64,000 nt of DNA, from assembly GCF_964340395.1 (NCBI RefSeq), contig NC_135549.1:22687342-22751341 (forward strand), read 5' to 3'. Source of the stretch: Glandiceps talaboti. Its lineage: Eukaryota; Hemichordata; Enteropneusta; Spengelidae. Positions 35,201 through 49,010 of the stretch are shown in pieces. The notes beneath the pieces are model-generated. The model did no database searches. It was not told the origin of the DNA and saw only the letters and a program-made list of their open reading frames with translations. Every line of letters starts with the position of its first letter. Positions within the stretch are counted from its first letter, which is position 1. The translations under genes and the position numbers were made by a program.

Positions 35201-35583
35201 TGCAATTTTTAGTAAACATAATGTATCTAGTTTGTATAATAAAATGAATTTCAAAGTGATATTAGGTCAATAAATCAGAAGTCACCCATCCTCCTGTATT
35301 GTCAGTTGCCATGGCTACTGGGGGATGAGAGGCATCATTTCAATTAGCCCAAGAGAACTGTATGATATTGTTTGTATGGAGAACATTACTAAAAAAAGAG
35401 ATGTGAAACTAGGTAATGTATATTGCTTTCAAAAATGGGGCCATTTTGTGAAGTCATTGCATGCCATCATGGCAAATGTAAATCATTGAGCAAAGATGAG
35501 AGAATAGGTATACCGTGGTGCAGTGCAACTTGTTTTTCAGTTGACACTGAAATATATGAAAACAAAATGTTGTTTTGAATAGG
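32274..35583 (+). other. Quiet intronic stretch with homeodomain- and POU-like motifs
   Basis: No exon supported. The part 33470-33600 is dense in TTAATTAA/TAATTT motifs. Two ATGCAAAT octamers lie at 33757 and 33768. An X-box-like GTTGCCATGGCTAC (one mismatch) is at 35305-35318. Confidence 0.5.
33757..33775 (+). promoter_or_regulatory. Paired POU octamers
   Basis: ATGCAAAT occurs twice, starting at 33757 and 33768, 11 bp apart, about one helical turn. The octamer is the classic site of POU-domain factors. Confidence 0.3.
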
Positions 35584-35672
35584 CTAGTCTTGCGACTCGT
35601 AGTGACAAGGCCCCTTAGGTCACTCATATTTTCCTTTGCTAGAGGAGGAAAAATATATTGGAATAATATTTA
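35584..35672 (+). mobile_element. Centre and part of the right arm of the TA-flanked palindromic family
   Basis: Contains GACTCGTAGTGACAAGGCCC, CTTAGGTCACTCATATTTTC and AAATATATTGGAATAATATT, matching the middle of 22536-23066. Confidence 0.75.
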
Positions 35673-38600
35673 ATTGTTGTTACTGCCTTATTATAAATAG
35701 AGCTTTGACTACATGTTCTTCAAATCACCAATTTTGTGAAAATACATTCTAGAGAGTGAACAAAAATAAATCTCAATTGCGTTTGACTTCTGTGTATGAA
35801 CAAATATCTCATGAAATCAAATAGAATCCATGGTAACTGGTGAACAGTGTACTGTGATATCTTGTGTCTCCCTTGGATAAGTACATGCAGCTTCAATTAC
35901 AACATGAACTCTAGGTAATTGTGATATTTAAGGATAAGCACAACAGTAGCATGGACTGAATGTCACCATTGCAATCCCATGGGTGTTGTCAGCTACTAGA
36001 CACTGTAACATGATACTGTACACTGTCGTAGTATAGAAACTGCTTTACAATATAGATTGATTTTTACAACTAAATTTGACTGGTTTTAGGGGTTTTGAAC
36101 TTTAATTGCCCTAATTCTAATGACTGAAATGATCATACCTATATGTACAATGTGATATGATATACATGTATATAGTGTATATGTGTGTGTAACTTTATGC
36201 TTACAAATGAAAGTGTGCTTTCATTGAAAATTGCCGCAGTCTATTGAAATATCCACAAAATCTCACACCATATTTGAACTGAAAGCACTCACATAAATAG
36301 GTTTCTCAATGAAGGTCTCTCTAAATAAATTTTAAAAAAATATCTTCAGTTAATGCTTACAATTATGCATTTGATATATAAAATTGCAGTAAATTGTCAG
36401 ACACGTTTTTGCTTCTTTTATGAGTTGAACCTTTATGAAGTATCGTTTCATGTAACCACATTGAATTCTTTTTGTCTTAATTGATATGTAAATTAGGTTA
36501 TTAATATGCAAAAATTTCAATGAAAAACTTATCACAATATCAGTTCTAGATAAACAAGGAATAGATGTACCAAATTTTATTTCATTTGAACCTATGTTCT
36601 AGACATAACAATTAGACAAGCAGCACCAAAACATTACCATCCCTACAGGTGGTAAAACCAAGTTTCAAAATTCCCCACCTTTATTTCTCATAGTTTGTAT
36701 ATGTGTAATTAATAAAATATGTAATTTAGTTACTTGTGATTCTTTAGGTTATTTAGATTTAGACTAGATGTTCCCTGCCTTTGTCAACAGTACATCACCA
36801 CTCATGAAATGTCAACATCTGCATATTGATTATTTTAGGGTTATAAGGAGAAAACTCCATGAGCTCAGGCACATGCCCACATATTGCAAAATGCATATAT
36901 CATACTTGTTAGTACAATGTACATGCATGCTATGATTCCATATTTACCTTGAACAATATATAGTGATTTTGTAACAGTTTCTGATATCTGTCAACTGTAT
37001 AAAAAAGCCACTGTTTAAAATAAAAACAAAACCACAGTATGGCGTGTTTGTTAAAAAGTGGAAATGTGCTTCATTTTAAGTTTATGCATGCATGTGTATA
37101 TTTGATATGACACACAGGGAGGTTTGAAGCAATTACTCTTTGACCTTTTTAGTGGTTTGTATCATTCAGCATGGCAAATGTCATCATGTACAGTATCACA
37201 CAACTCTGTTTTCCCTTACATGTTCAGGAACTTGTGTCCCCAGACAACTTCAAAAATAAAACATGCATACGTAGTATTTTAAATGTTCCCTGATTTTCCA
37301 TTTGATCAGTTAGTCATTTGGGAGCGTCATGCTCTACCCATTCCATAATAACTATATTTACTGGGTCATGTATTTCCTTCACTGATTGATGAAATCAGTA
37401 TACATTCATTATATCTACAAGTTATTGGACTGCATTAACCAGAGGGTCAGTTACTATAATATTCAATTTCCAAACCCTATCATTTACATTGAAATTTGAG
37501 AACAATTTCATTAAAAGCAAGCCATTGAATGAAGTTGTCCCCCCCCCCCAATTTCCCCAAATGATGTTTCATACTGTCTCTTTTTACCATTGACTTATTT
37601 GCCTTGCCAAAGATTAAAAGAATTATCAGTAAATGATTTGAAAATCATAGATCCAAAAGAGTATCTATCATGAAAGTATGTGATTATCGTTATTCAATAT
37701 ATAGTCAGGATTCACGATGTACATGTCTGTGTCTGTTCTTAGAGGCACATTAAATGACAATGTAAGTGAGAAATGATTTATCTTCTATATTATTGTTTTG
37801 ATAATCTTGTAGTCAAGTTACCAATCCCATTGAAAGTTATTCATTGACTACATTGTCAAGCTCAGTTTGTCGACATTTTCACACACGATTTAAAAAATCA
37901 CCATGAAAGCAATTATGACTTAATTAGATTTGTAGTATAAAAATTCATTCAGAGCTGTCTTACAACTAACAGCTTTGACCAGAGCTGTGAGCAGTAGTGG
38001 TTAGATTGTAGCATAGATACATACATGTAAATTATGATGTGCAAACTATTCTCATACCACCAATTTCACTTTTGAACGTTTGATTGAAAACCTTTATGCA
38101 ACAAGGCGTATAGTGTAGATACGCCTACACCAATCCCACGTCTCCTATCAAATTACGTGGATTATTGAATTTTGAGTGTGATATTGTCTCCGGGGACCTG
38201 ATGATTTCAGTTCATATGTAGAAGTGTACTTATTTGCAATGCATGCATTCAACCTATAAATTCAAGTTCCAGCAGTCATGCACTGATGGCATGATATTAT
38301 TTGATTGTCAAGGTAGATGATGATCAGTTATTCAAGTGATACTTTTTAGGATCATAGATGTATATGTACAGACACTACGATGTATTTGACCACTTGCCAG
38401 CTACAATGTACATGTACATGTACAAATGTACATGCTTGTATACATGCAGCAGGAGTTCAGGTCATCTAGTGTGAATTTGACAAGAAACTAGGTCCTTCCA
38501 ATTAAAACAACTGTGCTGATTCAAAAGATACCACATACAGCTCTGTTTCGAAATACCACTTTTTTTCATGTTCGTGCATATATTAATTGCCAGTTTTCTA

Positions 38601-39686
38601 GACCACCTCAGAGAAGGTAAAGGCTAAGCTTGCGTAGTACGTACGTTATGAGTTTGTAAAATTAGAATTTATAATGGCACTGAAAAAAGGTTGATAAACT
38701 CTCTAGGATGTGGAATATTGTGAGGAAAAGGAACAAAACCTGGAGAAATTTCCATTTCCAGTCAATATTTTGTTTCTATTTCAACACACCCGGTAATGGT
38801 GTGAATATATTGATAGCATTACTCAACAGCAGCTGTAGAAACCCAGCTTTAGTAAATCATTAAATTTGAAAAACAAAATATGTAGCGTCACACAGAAAAG
38901 AAAGCTTTAGATATCGATTTTCTTGTTTTCTTTCACATACAGCCTGCATGTACGCGACATATAATCACAAATCCGACTATTCAGCTCATTGAGCCGGCTT
39001 TATGTGATGATGCCTTTCGTATAAATGTCCTTGCAGAATTTCCTAGTGTTATGAATATAAAAAAAGAAGATTATTAAAGCTTTCGGGACACCTGGGATAT
39101 TTTGTGATGAAAACATTGAAAACTGATATTGAATGATGAATATATGCTGACCTAGGGGGTTTGCTTTAATTGAATTTCTTATCTCTAGATGTAACATATA
39201 TTCCCTGCATATACATCCAGTAGCTGAAATTTATTCTTAACAAAATTACCAAGAACCTGGCAAACTTGAAAGCTAATTCTAAGTGACAGATAGCGTTGAC
39301 CGCGATTAGACTTTTGTCAAGATAAGTTCTGTATTCTCTGGGCATATGTATGTGTTGCCGTTTTCATCATGACGTTTTCCCCTGTGGACATGACAGTAGA
39401 GTTTTGGTCTTAGATATGCTTCTAATCTAATCCGCATTATTCTGGGTGGTTTGAAACAGTTTGATAGATGGCTATCCACACCATACCTAATTTGAACCAT
39501 GTAAAGAACATTACAAGTGTTTGCCAAATAATATGAGGTTTGTGTATGTGTCATCATCATAATATTGGAATAATGAATCCAGTCAGCCCTTAGACAAGAT
39601 TGTTAAAATTGATATTGCCAGCAAATTTTGAAATTAAATTCTCCACATGAAAGATTTTCTCCATGTCCAGGGGAGTTCTAGTTTTC
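35673..39686 (+). other. Quiet intronic stretch
   Basis: No exon seen. It holds a C10 run at about 37540 and a short GTACAT-repeat cluster at 38386-38430. Confidence 0.55.
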
Positions 39687-39955
39687 AAATGAAAGTTTCT
39701 AACGATAAGACATGATACTGCAACCATTCATAAACTTTCTCTAGTTTGATTTTTAAATGAAACTTCTAAATGATAAGATCCAAATATTATAACCGTAAGC
39801 TTTTTACGGAATTTTTCTTAAAGAAAGTTTGAAATGATTAGGCCCAAATCTTGCAACCGTAAGCTCTTTGTTGAATGTTTCTAAACAAAAATTCCAAACA
39901 CCAAGACTCACATTTTGAAACTAAGACTTAAGTTTTACGGAATAATTTTAAATGA
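39687..39955 (+). repeat. Degenerate tandem repeat, about 66 bp, four copies
   Basis: Each unit has a form of AAATGAAAGTTTCTAAAYGA, then TAAGA, then GCAACCGTAAGCT, and ends in a T-rich stretch. The copies are strongly diverged. Confidence 0.6.
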
Positions 39956-40119
39956 TTTAAGGCGCTGGTGGCAATACCCGAATAGTGCAACATTATAGTA
40001 CCACAAAGCTATAGTATATGGTGTAAATATTTAGAATGCGGTGATATAGTTTATTTGGAGTAGTTTGCAAGACTGTACATGAACAGCTGGTGAAGTGTGT
40101 CCAATAAAACTGTTTGCAC

Positions 40120-40686
40120 CTTAAACATCAAATGATGATAAAATAGCTTTAGACCCACCCAATACAATGGGATATATGTTGGTATTACAAATTGAAGTAA
40201 TTCATTATGACAATTAAACTAAACGACATTATTAGCCTAGTATCCAGTCATGTGGTGACTGTTGGCTTTCACCCGTCTCCTACCATGCCTGGCCTTCCGC
40301 TGGCAGCCATTTATTCGAACCAAAAAATTATATTATGATTTCCACAAGCAACGATTAAATAAGGTAATTCTGTTTACATCGTATAGCTCAAGCCTCAACG
40401 TGGTTTGAAATCACGTGGTGATGCTATCATCTCACAGTGGGAAAAGTTTAAAAACCTAATAAGAATTTGCTCCTGATTTTGGGCCGAAGCTTCATTAAAG
40501 TAAACAACTGCTAGTTAAAGGCAAGGCAGGCATAAACCCAAAATCCCCATATGACTGGCTTCTCGCTAGCATTGTCATATTATGGTGAATAATACTATAG
40601 TCATAATTAATTACTTCAATTTAATACCAACATTATCAGCTCTGTAATGGTCTAAAGCTAATTTATCATCATTTGATGTTTGAGGA
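40120..40686. mobile_element. Foldback element, AAACATCAAATG family (about 567 bp)
   Basis: The left arm, AAACATCAAATGATGATAAA then TAGCTTTAGACC..TGTTGGTATTA and TTGAAGTAATT, is repeated inverted at 40590-40686. Arms are about 100 bp. The middle holds an unrelated 360 bp, part of which (TAGCCTAGTATCCAGTCATG) resembles the small foldback family. The target duplication is unclear. Confidence 0.75.
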
Positions 40687-42834
40687 CATGTAAATATTTC
40701 AAGCACCTTACCAATGTAAACACACATTGTCATGACATAGAACCTCTAGGGTACATTTTGTGTAAATTCCATACTTGAAATGCAACCAGGCTTGTGCTTG
40801 ATATAATAATTCAATAGCATCCAGGGGTGCATGTGCTTCAACAATTTTTATAACATTGATAAAAACATTGCCATGTAGCATTTCAAAGTTTATCACAAGT
40901 TTTAGTATTTAATTCACTTCTATAACATTGTCATTGACTCTACAAAACTTTTATGCCCAGATATCTTTCTGAAGGTTTAGTAGCTTTGACACTGTGACAT
41001 TTCCTAAATTGACAAGCAAGGTATTCTATTGATTACAGTTTTCGCTATTTACTTCTCTGGTTTCTTGAAAGTGTTCTCCTTGAAAGTTAATGATCATGCG
41101 AGGATTTTAAACCCTTGTGGAGGAAATCTTTGAAAACCATGGAAAACTTCAATTTGCTCTAAAGAAAGTCTCCATCGGTTTAATAAGTGTAATGTGATTT
41201 ACTGGCCACAGAGTTTAAAATTTCCACTACATAACATATATACTTTCTGTTTTGTTCTGATTTAGTTAAATTGCAGTCCAAAGTTGAGATTTAATGCAAA
41301 AGTTTTTTTGTTTTTTTTTTAAATGTTAAGTAAAGAGTAAAATAAAGTACTTTCAGAAAATAACAACAGATGATAGTTAATTCCTGAAAAAAGGGCAACA
41401 GGTAACTGTAAATCCCTCGAAAATGACATGGAAAGTCCTGCAAATTTAAGCATACAATGTACATGCACATGTATGTACTCCTAACTTGTTGACATGTGAA
41501 TATATATGCACTAGAGATTGACAATGGACTTGAAGTACATTTAAGTTAACAAACCAGTGGACACGATAGTGCAGTGATGATATGTATATCTAGTGTACAA
41601 CAAGTCACCACTACAGTGTACCAATGTTGTCATTGTTTTTCTGAACTGAGGAAATTCATCTTCCAGTTTTGTTCAATGTTGAACAGTTAATTGGCTTTGT
41701 ATTTCCAGACCATACACCTCACTTAAAGTTATTCGAAATCTGGAATAAAGGTTGCTTTCTGACAAGAACCCATGTGATCCAACCCTTAGAGTTCCTTCTG
41801 GGTTCCCAGGCCACATCTGCATATATGTAGACAAGTTAACTCATTTGCATAAGTCCAATTTTCACCTGGTCACCTCATATCTGGGTAAATTAATATTGAT
41901 TTGACATTATGTATGAAATGGATGGATAAGCAAAAATAGGATTGGTTGTATTCAAGTTAAAGTTGAGTAGGTAAGATCCTACTATGTAGCAGAAAAACAC
42001 CATTGGCCTAGGGAGTCTTTTTGCATGAAAAGTCTATGGCATCTTAACTAATAAAATGTCTATTGTGATCTGAGTTGTTATAGTAACTGTTAAGTTATTG
42101 ATGTACAGAGTTTTTGACATGGCAGTATGGAATTGTCTCAACGGCTAATGCTGACCTTCAAGTACAATTGTCCTTGGCCATAGTTGTCCACAATAGGTTA
42201 ATCTGACATTGATCTGTGACCTGAATTGTTCTGTATTGCCCCTATACATCAAACTAAACATAATCTTAGAGTGCAGTACATATGATATCTCTCACAGCAG
42301 TAGGCATGGTGAAAGATAATCAGCAGAAATGAGATTGATAAATACCACAGATGATGATGCTGCTTGACAAATTCCTTCCCTTGGCCTGTCAACAACACCC
42401 AGCACATTGTTTTGTAGGCAAGCAGGCCAGCCTACTGTGACTGCCTGTTGCTTTGCCCTATTGTGTGTGTGCTACTATTATATAGCTTATACCTACAAAT
42501 ACAATACTGTACAAGAACACTGACCTGAAAAGATTACAAAAATTGTCTCTTAAAAGCTTTAGAATCACAAACGTTTTGATTGAAGATTCTCTTTCTTCAG
42601 TGGAGGTTAGATAACTGAGTACAACAGATACTAACAATGAAAGGGACAATGTAGTGATAAGAAATGCAACTTTGAAAGATTTAAAGCATTTTGACCAATT
42701 CTTTTGTGTTACTTGATATGTAAATTAGGTTATTAATATGCAAAAAAAAAAATTAAAATCTTACCCATTCTTTTTGTATATATGCATACAAAGTCATGTA
42801 GTGGACATACATGTAGGGCTAGGAATTTGAGAGA
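40687..42834 (+). other. Quiet intronic stretch
   Basis: No exon or repeat family that I can support. Confidence 0.55.
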
Positions 42835-43370
42835 TGAATACATGGAATTAGGCTTAGAATTGTAGTATAAAACACGGAATAAGACCAGGAAAAACATCTG
42901 ACAATGTTTAAACGTATTAAATGGATTGAGAATTCTGATGAATAAACAAATGGAATATGGAACAAAAAATTGTAAGGGATGAAGACATGGAATCATACTT
43001 GGAATACAGAGACACATATTGGAATTGAACAGAAATGTACAATGTATATGGAATTGAAGGCTGGAAGAAGAAAAGATATGTAAGTCATACATGGAATTCC
43101 GGCATATATGGAATTGAAAAGTGAAGAACATACATGGAATTGTACATGGAATCAGAGATGTATATGGAATTGAAGACTGGAACTTGTGGAAGAAGAAAAG
43201 ACATGGAATTATACATAGACATCGGGGATATATGGAATTGAAGAATGGGGGAAGCTGGAAAATACATGGATTCATACACAGAATTCCAAATTATGTGGAA
43301 TTGAAGAGTGGAGAAAATATATGGAATTGTGCATGGAATTGGAGATACATGGAATTAAAGAGTAAAAGAT
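42835..43370 (+). repeat. Degenerate ATGGAATTGAAG-rich tandem region
   Basis: ACATGGAAT, TATATGGAATTGAAGA and GGAAGAAGAAAAGA recur at about 50-60 bp intervals. The 180-codon minus-strand ORF across it (rich in Phe, Ile, Pro) is a reading of this low-complexity array and I do not call it a gene. Confidence 0.8.
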
Positions 43371-46300
43371 GAAAATCTAAGATATGCATTATGCACACGT
43401 ATATGAAATGACACCACAAATTATAACAAAATATGACATATTGTTGCAATTATACCACATACTGTCAAAAACACTTAAAAGTACAATATCTGAAATATTT
43501 TGAAATATTGCAAGAGGCACTGAGGATAACAGCATGTTGATTAAAATTACTGAGATTGTCAGGCATTCAGTTATTCTGATTACAAGGCTTGGTAACCAAG
43601 TCATTCAGGTATTCAGATTACCAGGCCTAGATATGAAACTAAATACTGAGAACTGTACATGTTTGCTTTGTATGGTTGCATCTACAGAAAACAGCTGTTT
43701 GCTTCTGATATTCATACATACATGTACATCTGTATATATTTGCAAAATTGATGGTGGTTAGGGTTGGAGTTGGAAATGGGAATGGGGTGGATCCAGGGAG
43801 GATGGAATGGACCTTAAACCTAGTATATATATAACTAAGGGCATTATAAACTTGCAAGACTGTACATTGGTGAACTCAGTCCACTGGCTTTGTCAAATTG
43901 TCCTATATTTAGCTGTTGATAATTATTAATTAGGATACACATGTATGTGTTCAGAAAGACTGTCACAGTAGATAGTGTTATTTATTATGTAATCAATGGA
44001 TTTCAGTGTCATTTTCAGAATACATAGCTATACAGCTAGCTACATTGGTTTGACAATCTGTTGAAGCCAGTACATGTAGTAGACTAAAAGGGAGTTTATA
44101 GTACACCAGATATTCCCTTAGCCTTTGATGTTGTAAAAGTTGCACATCCTGTTCACTCCAGTCTTTGGTGATGAGTCGAGAGCCAAGAACTACAATATAG
44201 TTTCACTTCATATTTGTATACATTGTTAAACAGTCAACTGGAATTGATGGATTCCTTGGTCAGCCTATCTGATGAAGGTAAACCTTATGGAGGGTATTAA
44301 ATCATAAGATTACTGATTGTCTGCTTGATATGGTGATATTCCCTTCCTGATTAAGATGACCTGAACCAGTACATCTGCATTGATCTGGATATAAATCAAC
44401 CTGTCATAATATTACACTCCACGGTGGGCACATAGACAGCCGAGTTCTTAGACCTAAATATTGTCATGAATTTATAATGGTATGCAAATGCCAAAGAGCT
44501 AATGGCATGATGACAAGACAACATTTTGATGAAAAACCCATGAAGCAGAGATAAATGGTGATAGCGAAATAACGTACAGGTTGTTATTGTGCAATGGTTG
44601 ATGATGTAGAAGAGTGAGACACAACAGGAAAACAGTCTACACTGCACATGGGTGGATTAAATCCAATCTCTTCCTTGTCTATACCATTGCACTCATCCAT
44701 GCATGTCATGCACCTTACATTATGTCAGGAGTTGATCTTACAGTTCATTTGGTGCATTCTGAAACTGTTGACTGTCATGTTATTGTTAAGACTGCTATTT
44801 TAAACCTGTAGATCCTACATGTAGTGTCTATGTTTAAACATATTATGTAAATACAGGTTGCAAACTTACACACCTTGTGCAAATGCTTTTAACTGTAATA
44901 TGTTATACATGTTGTTTCCTTGCTTTGGAATCATATTTAGTGCATGTACATGTAGTAGTTCTGAATTCACAGTTGAAGAAGACTGTGTGATTTAGCCCAA
45001 ATATACTCAAGGTTATTAAACTTATTTAGTCACTGGGTTTGGAAATACTACTGAAAACATATATATTGCATGTACCGGTATGTTATAGTTGAGGCTGCTA
45101 TAAAGAGCAATGTTGAATTCAATGTCACAGCGATGAGAATTTCCAGACTCTGTGCATGTTGCTGACTTGTGTAATTTCAATCATACAGCCTATAAATCAG
45201 ATGTCACTGGGTATCATCAAATATGAGATTACTATCTGTTGAACACATCAAGCCAATTACATATACGGTATTTGAAAGAGAGCTATATGATTTGTAATAA
45301 AATGAATGTCAATTGACACGTTCTGTTTCTCCTTCACTGATTCTATAGTATAATTGTCGGACTGCTTTTTGTCACAGCCTGAGTTCGTTTGCCACCCTAT
45401 CAGTCCATTACCACAATTTTGTGTGTACTGGACAATGTTCTATAATGATGACAATTTTTTAGATTGATATGCACACTCTTGGAAAACTGAAAACTTTCTT
45501 TTATCTTTATACTCAAGTACAATAGAACAAACTTTCATTCTCCAATGATGTTTTTTCGGTTCCTGAAAGTAGCCATTAATTACATTTTTGAGAACAGCAT
45601 CCCTTTTTTTACACACAGTGTAATGCAACTTGCAATTGATGCTACAAATGTACATTCTCATTACCTGCAATAGAATTCTACCACCTATAGGTGTGTCATA
45701 AAAATATTGACTTCAATTTCTTGGTCGACACCATAACTTCTGCTCCATGCGCTACATATGCATTACTATAGGCGTGTGTGAGAATAAGTTGACAGTCTTG
45801 TTCTATTTTGACCTTCTAGCATGAGGTAAAATGTTATTGCAGGTACCATAACCAAGAATTGTGTGCATTTCATCAGGGCATCGGTAAATTGGATTTGAGA
45901 CATTTGAAAGTGATGATCAGTTTCAGTTAATCCACTGATAACTTTGTACTGAATATGATTCCCATCAGTGTATTCTTTTAGCTGATGTGATGTGTTCAAC
46001 TTCATGTGATACCCAACAAAATTGCTGCTTCATTTAAATTAGGATTTAACGACCTCCTAGTGAAATATACACAGGTATGTTGTGTTCAGTGGACCCCATG
46101 AATAACATTGAGTGACAACTATGAAATTATCATCAATCCCATGAAATTGTCATATTACGAATGAATTGTCATCGTTGCTGTGAAATTGTCGTACTATGAA
46201 TACCAAGAACCGGAAATGATTTTAAACTCATTTTGAAGTGTCCATTCTCATGTGCGAAGTAAAAGCCATAATGTTTGTAAAGAAGGGACGAACATATAAT

Positions 46301-46453
46301 TCAATAATTTATTAACAACAATTTTATGATTATTCAATGAAAATGAAAGTTAATAGGAAAACTGGGACTCCCTCACCTGTTAGGTACTCTTATTTCAATA
46401 CTACATGATGTTGATTTTTAATATGATAGTTCTCTTGCCATCACATATCTATA
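43371..46453 (+). other. Quiet intronic stretch
   Basis: No exon supported. A weak threefold repeat of TGAAATTGTCRT lies at about 46110-46200. Confidence 0.55.
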
Positions 46454-46713
46454 GGGTTGTTGATGGCCGAGTGGTTAAACCACTTGCCTCTTACTACTGC
46501 AGTCGGGGTTCGAACCCCATTCAGGGTTCGATTAGATTTACCACGCTGTAAGTAAGAAGAGTGTCGTTCAGTTTGACTCTACCAAATAACGCAGGTTTTC
46601 CCCGGGTACGCCGGTTTTCTACTGCATTAACTCCGAACCCATGAGGGATGGCCCTCACTGGACTTCTTGGGAGACAAGTATAAATAAAGATTATTATTAT
46701 TTATTATTTATTA
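46454..46713 (+). mobile_element. tRNA-derived SINE, copy 2
   Basis: Same family and strand as 23804-24068. The A box TGGCCGAGTGG and an intact palindromic B box (GGTTCGAACC) are present. It lacks a stretch of about 20 nt before the tail that copy 1 has, and ends in AAAGATTATTATTATTTATT. The CpG sites are better preserved than in copy 1 in the tRNA head. Confidence 0.92.
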
Positions 46714-47201
46714 GAGTTTACGTACATGTACAACTATCAATATCCTGTTATTATCTGTTCAAAGGATGATGTGAAAATATTTATCTTTGTATAAAGCCCA
46801 ATTTTAAATGCTGATTTGATATGTGGTACTTTCCGTTTATACCTAGAGGAATATAACATGTCACGAATCATTGTCTTTTAAAACCCAATTATCCAGACTT
46901 GACTGTTGATGCTGAGCACTGAGATAATGACAGCACTCACAGATGATGGTGCCACTTCAATGTCTTCTACATTTAGCCATCATTTTGTGAGGAAAGCTCA
47001 ATTTTCAGTCCATTATCACAAATTGCTCTACATGAGGTCGATTCACACTAGTGTGTTTGTAGCTGAAGGTCAACACTAATCTCCGATCAATAGTTGAAGA
47101 GTGTTGTCTTCAGGAGACATTCTAAGTGGAGATAAAGCAATTATGATGAATGTACTTCTACATATGTACATGTGTACGTGTGGCTGAGACACTACAATGA
47201 T

Positions 47202-47552
47202 AAAACAAAGTGACAAGACTCATTTTACCAAGTACAAACCAAGTTGTATATGTTCAAACAGAAAATTCAGGGTTTATACCCAGATAAAACAAAGTGACAA
47301 GATTCATTCTACCAAGTACAAGCCAAGTTGCAGGTGTTCAAACTGAAAATACAGGATTTATACCCAGATCTTTCTATGTTACAACAACCTGCATCTACAT
47401 GTACATGTACATTGTATATCACCGACTCTGCAGATTGAAAATATGAGTCAAAATGTCCAAAACCACCATTATACCACACACTAACCAAGTTGTAGTATCA
47501 CGACAACATGCAGCTATGTCACGATGATGCATGTTTACATCACTGGTTCTGC
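47202..47552 (+). mobile_element. Rearranged fragments of the TA-flanked palindromic family
   Basis: An 84-bp piece (AAAACAAAGTGACAAG ... TTTATACCCAGAT) is tandemly duplicated at 47202 and 47286. It is followed by arm-like sequence (TTACAACAACCTGCATCTAC, ATATGAGTCAAAATG) and then a second arm start at 47491 (TTATACCACACACTAACCAA). Confidence 0.65.
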
Positions 47553-47559
47553 CGTTTTG

Positions 47560-47658
47560 TAGTTTTGGTTACAAGTGTTAGACTAGTAGTTTTGGTTACA
47601 AGTGTTAGACTAGTAGTTTTGGTTACAAGTGTTAGACTAGTAGTTTTGATTACAAGTG
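47560..47658 (+). repeat. 27-bp tandem repeat, three perfect copies plus a partial one
   Basis: TAGTTTTGGTTACAAGTGTT followed by AGACTAG repeats at 47560, 47587 and 47614 without change, then decays from 47641. Confidence 0.97.
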
Positions 47659-48776
47659 CTGTGGTTTTGGTTTATACAAAATGTAGTTTTGATATTACGA
47701 TCTTGAGCATGTAAGCAATAAATAATGCCATAAAGAAAATTACAAATGTGCCAGATGTTCTGGAATAAACATGACATTGATATGACATCAATAGTTGTAA
47801 AACTGACAAAATAGTCTAACAATAAATATTAGATGAATATAAAAAAAATTGGTTATATTAGAAGAGAATAATTTTGATGAATTGTCTAGACATAAACAAT
47901 GAGTACATTTGTACAAAAACATCATTACTATGTATGTTATTTATATCTAAAAGTTCACTAATTTGGGATTACAGTTTTCATAAAGGAAGATTAGAGAGAC
48001 ATGTATCATCAGACGGATTAGTTTCCCAATGACAAGTCTATATAAACCCTTACTTGGAGCATAGTAACCATTAAGTCACATTGTCACACATCAATATCAA
48101 TCTTTCTATTTGTGAATGGTAGAATTTAGTGTAAACAAATCACAAAATGGTTATTTTGGGCTGATAAATTGGCAAATAATGACAGGATCTTACTTTAATC
48201 CCCAAATGTATGTGTTTCTTAAAGGTAGTAATTTCATTCAGTGATTAATCATGTGATGCATCCCTTCTAAACACACAAGAAAGTGATTTATGAATTTGCT
48301 GAAGTTCTCCAAAGGAAGACCAGGACTGATTTGCTATTGTGTACATCCTAGTAATCACTGGCTACATCCCTACTGGAGATTTGTCGTTGTGTGTACATTC
48401 CTGTAATAACTTGCTATACACTTCAGTAAGAACTCGCTAATAAAAAACACCTCAGTAAGAATTCGCTATACACCTTATAGTCGGGCATAACAATTACAGG
48501 AGTGCACACCAAAGATTGATGTTTTTAATGTTGATGAAACAATTATGTTGTGAGTTAGAACAGATTTACCCTTACAGTTCAATGTTTGAAACGGGATACA
48601 TTGTACGTATACTTTGGTCTAGTTATCACTTAGTTAGGAATGGTAACAAATGACACTTTTAGCATACTTATGACAGGTGTTGAGATTTTGTACCCCATGA
48701 ATATAGCCGTACTATGCACCATAAATGATTTGGGGACAAGTGAAGTAGACCAGGGACATGGCTCTCATCACTGGCA

Positions 48777-49010
48777 GCAAATAATCTGTATATCGCCTAG
48801 GCAAATGTTACAAAGATGTTATTTAGCATTAAACCCATCATACCAACTGAGATGTCCCTAGTGAGTTGGAGTAAATAATTACTTTTCATTTTGACACCAA
48901 ATAATCTGTAAATGCCTCTAGAGGCAAATGTTAAAAAGATGTGTTTTATCATTCACCCAGTTATACCAACTGCTATGTCCCCTGTGAATTGGGATAAATA
49001 TATGCAACCA
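48777..49010 (+). repeat. Tandem duplication of about 120 bp
   Basis: AAATAATCTGTA.AT.GCCT and AGGCAAATGTTA..AAGATG occur at 48778 and 48898, followed in both by ATACCAACTG..ATGTCCC and a GTGARTTGG segment. Moderately diverged. Confidence 0.8.

Noticed and set aside
42733-43275. 180-codon minus-strand ORF
   Set aside because: It covers the degenerate ATGGAATTGAAG array; composition is low-complexity and no domain is recognisable.
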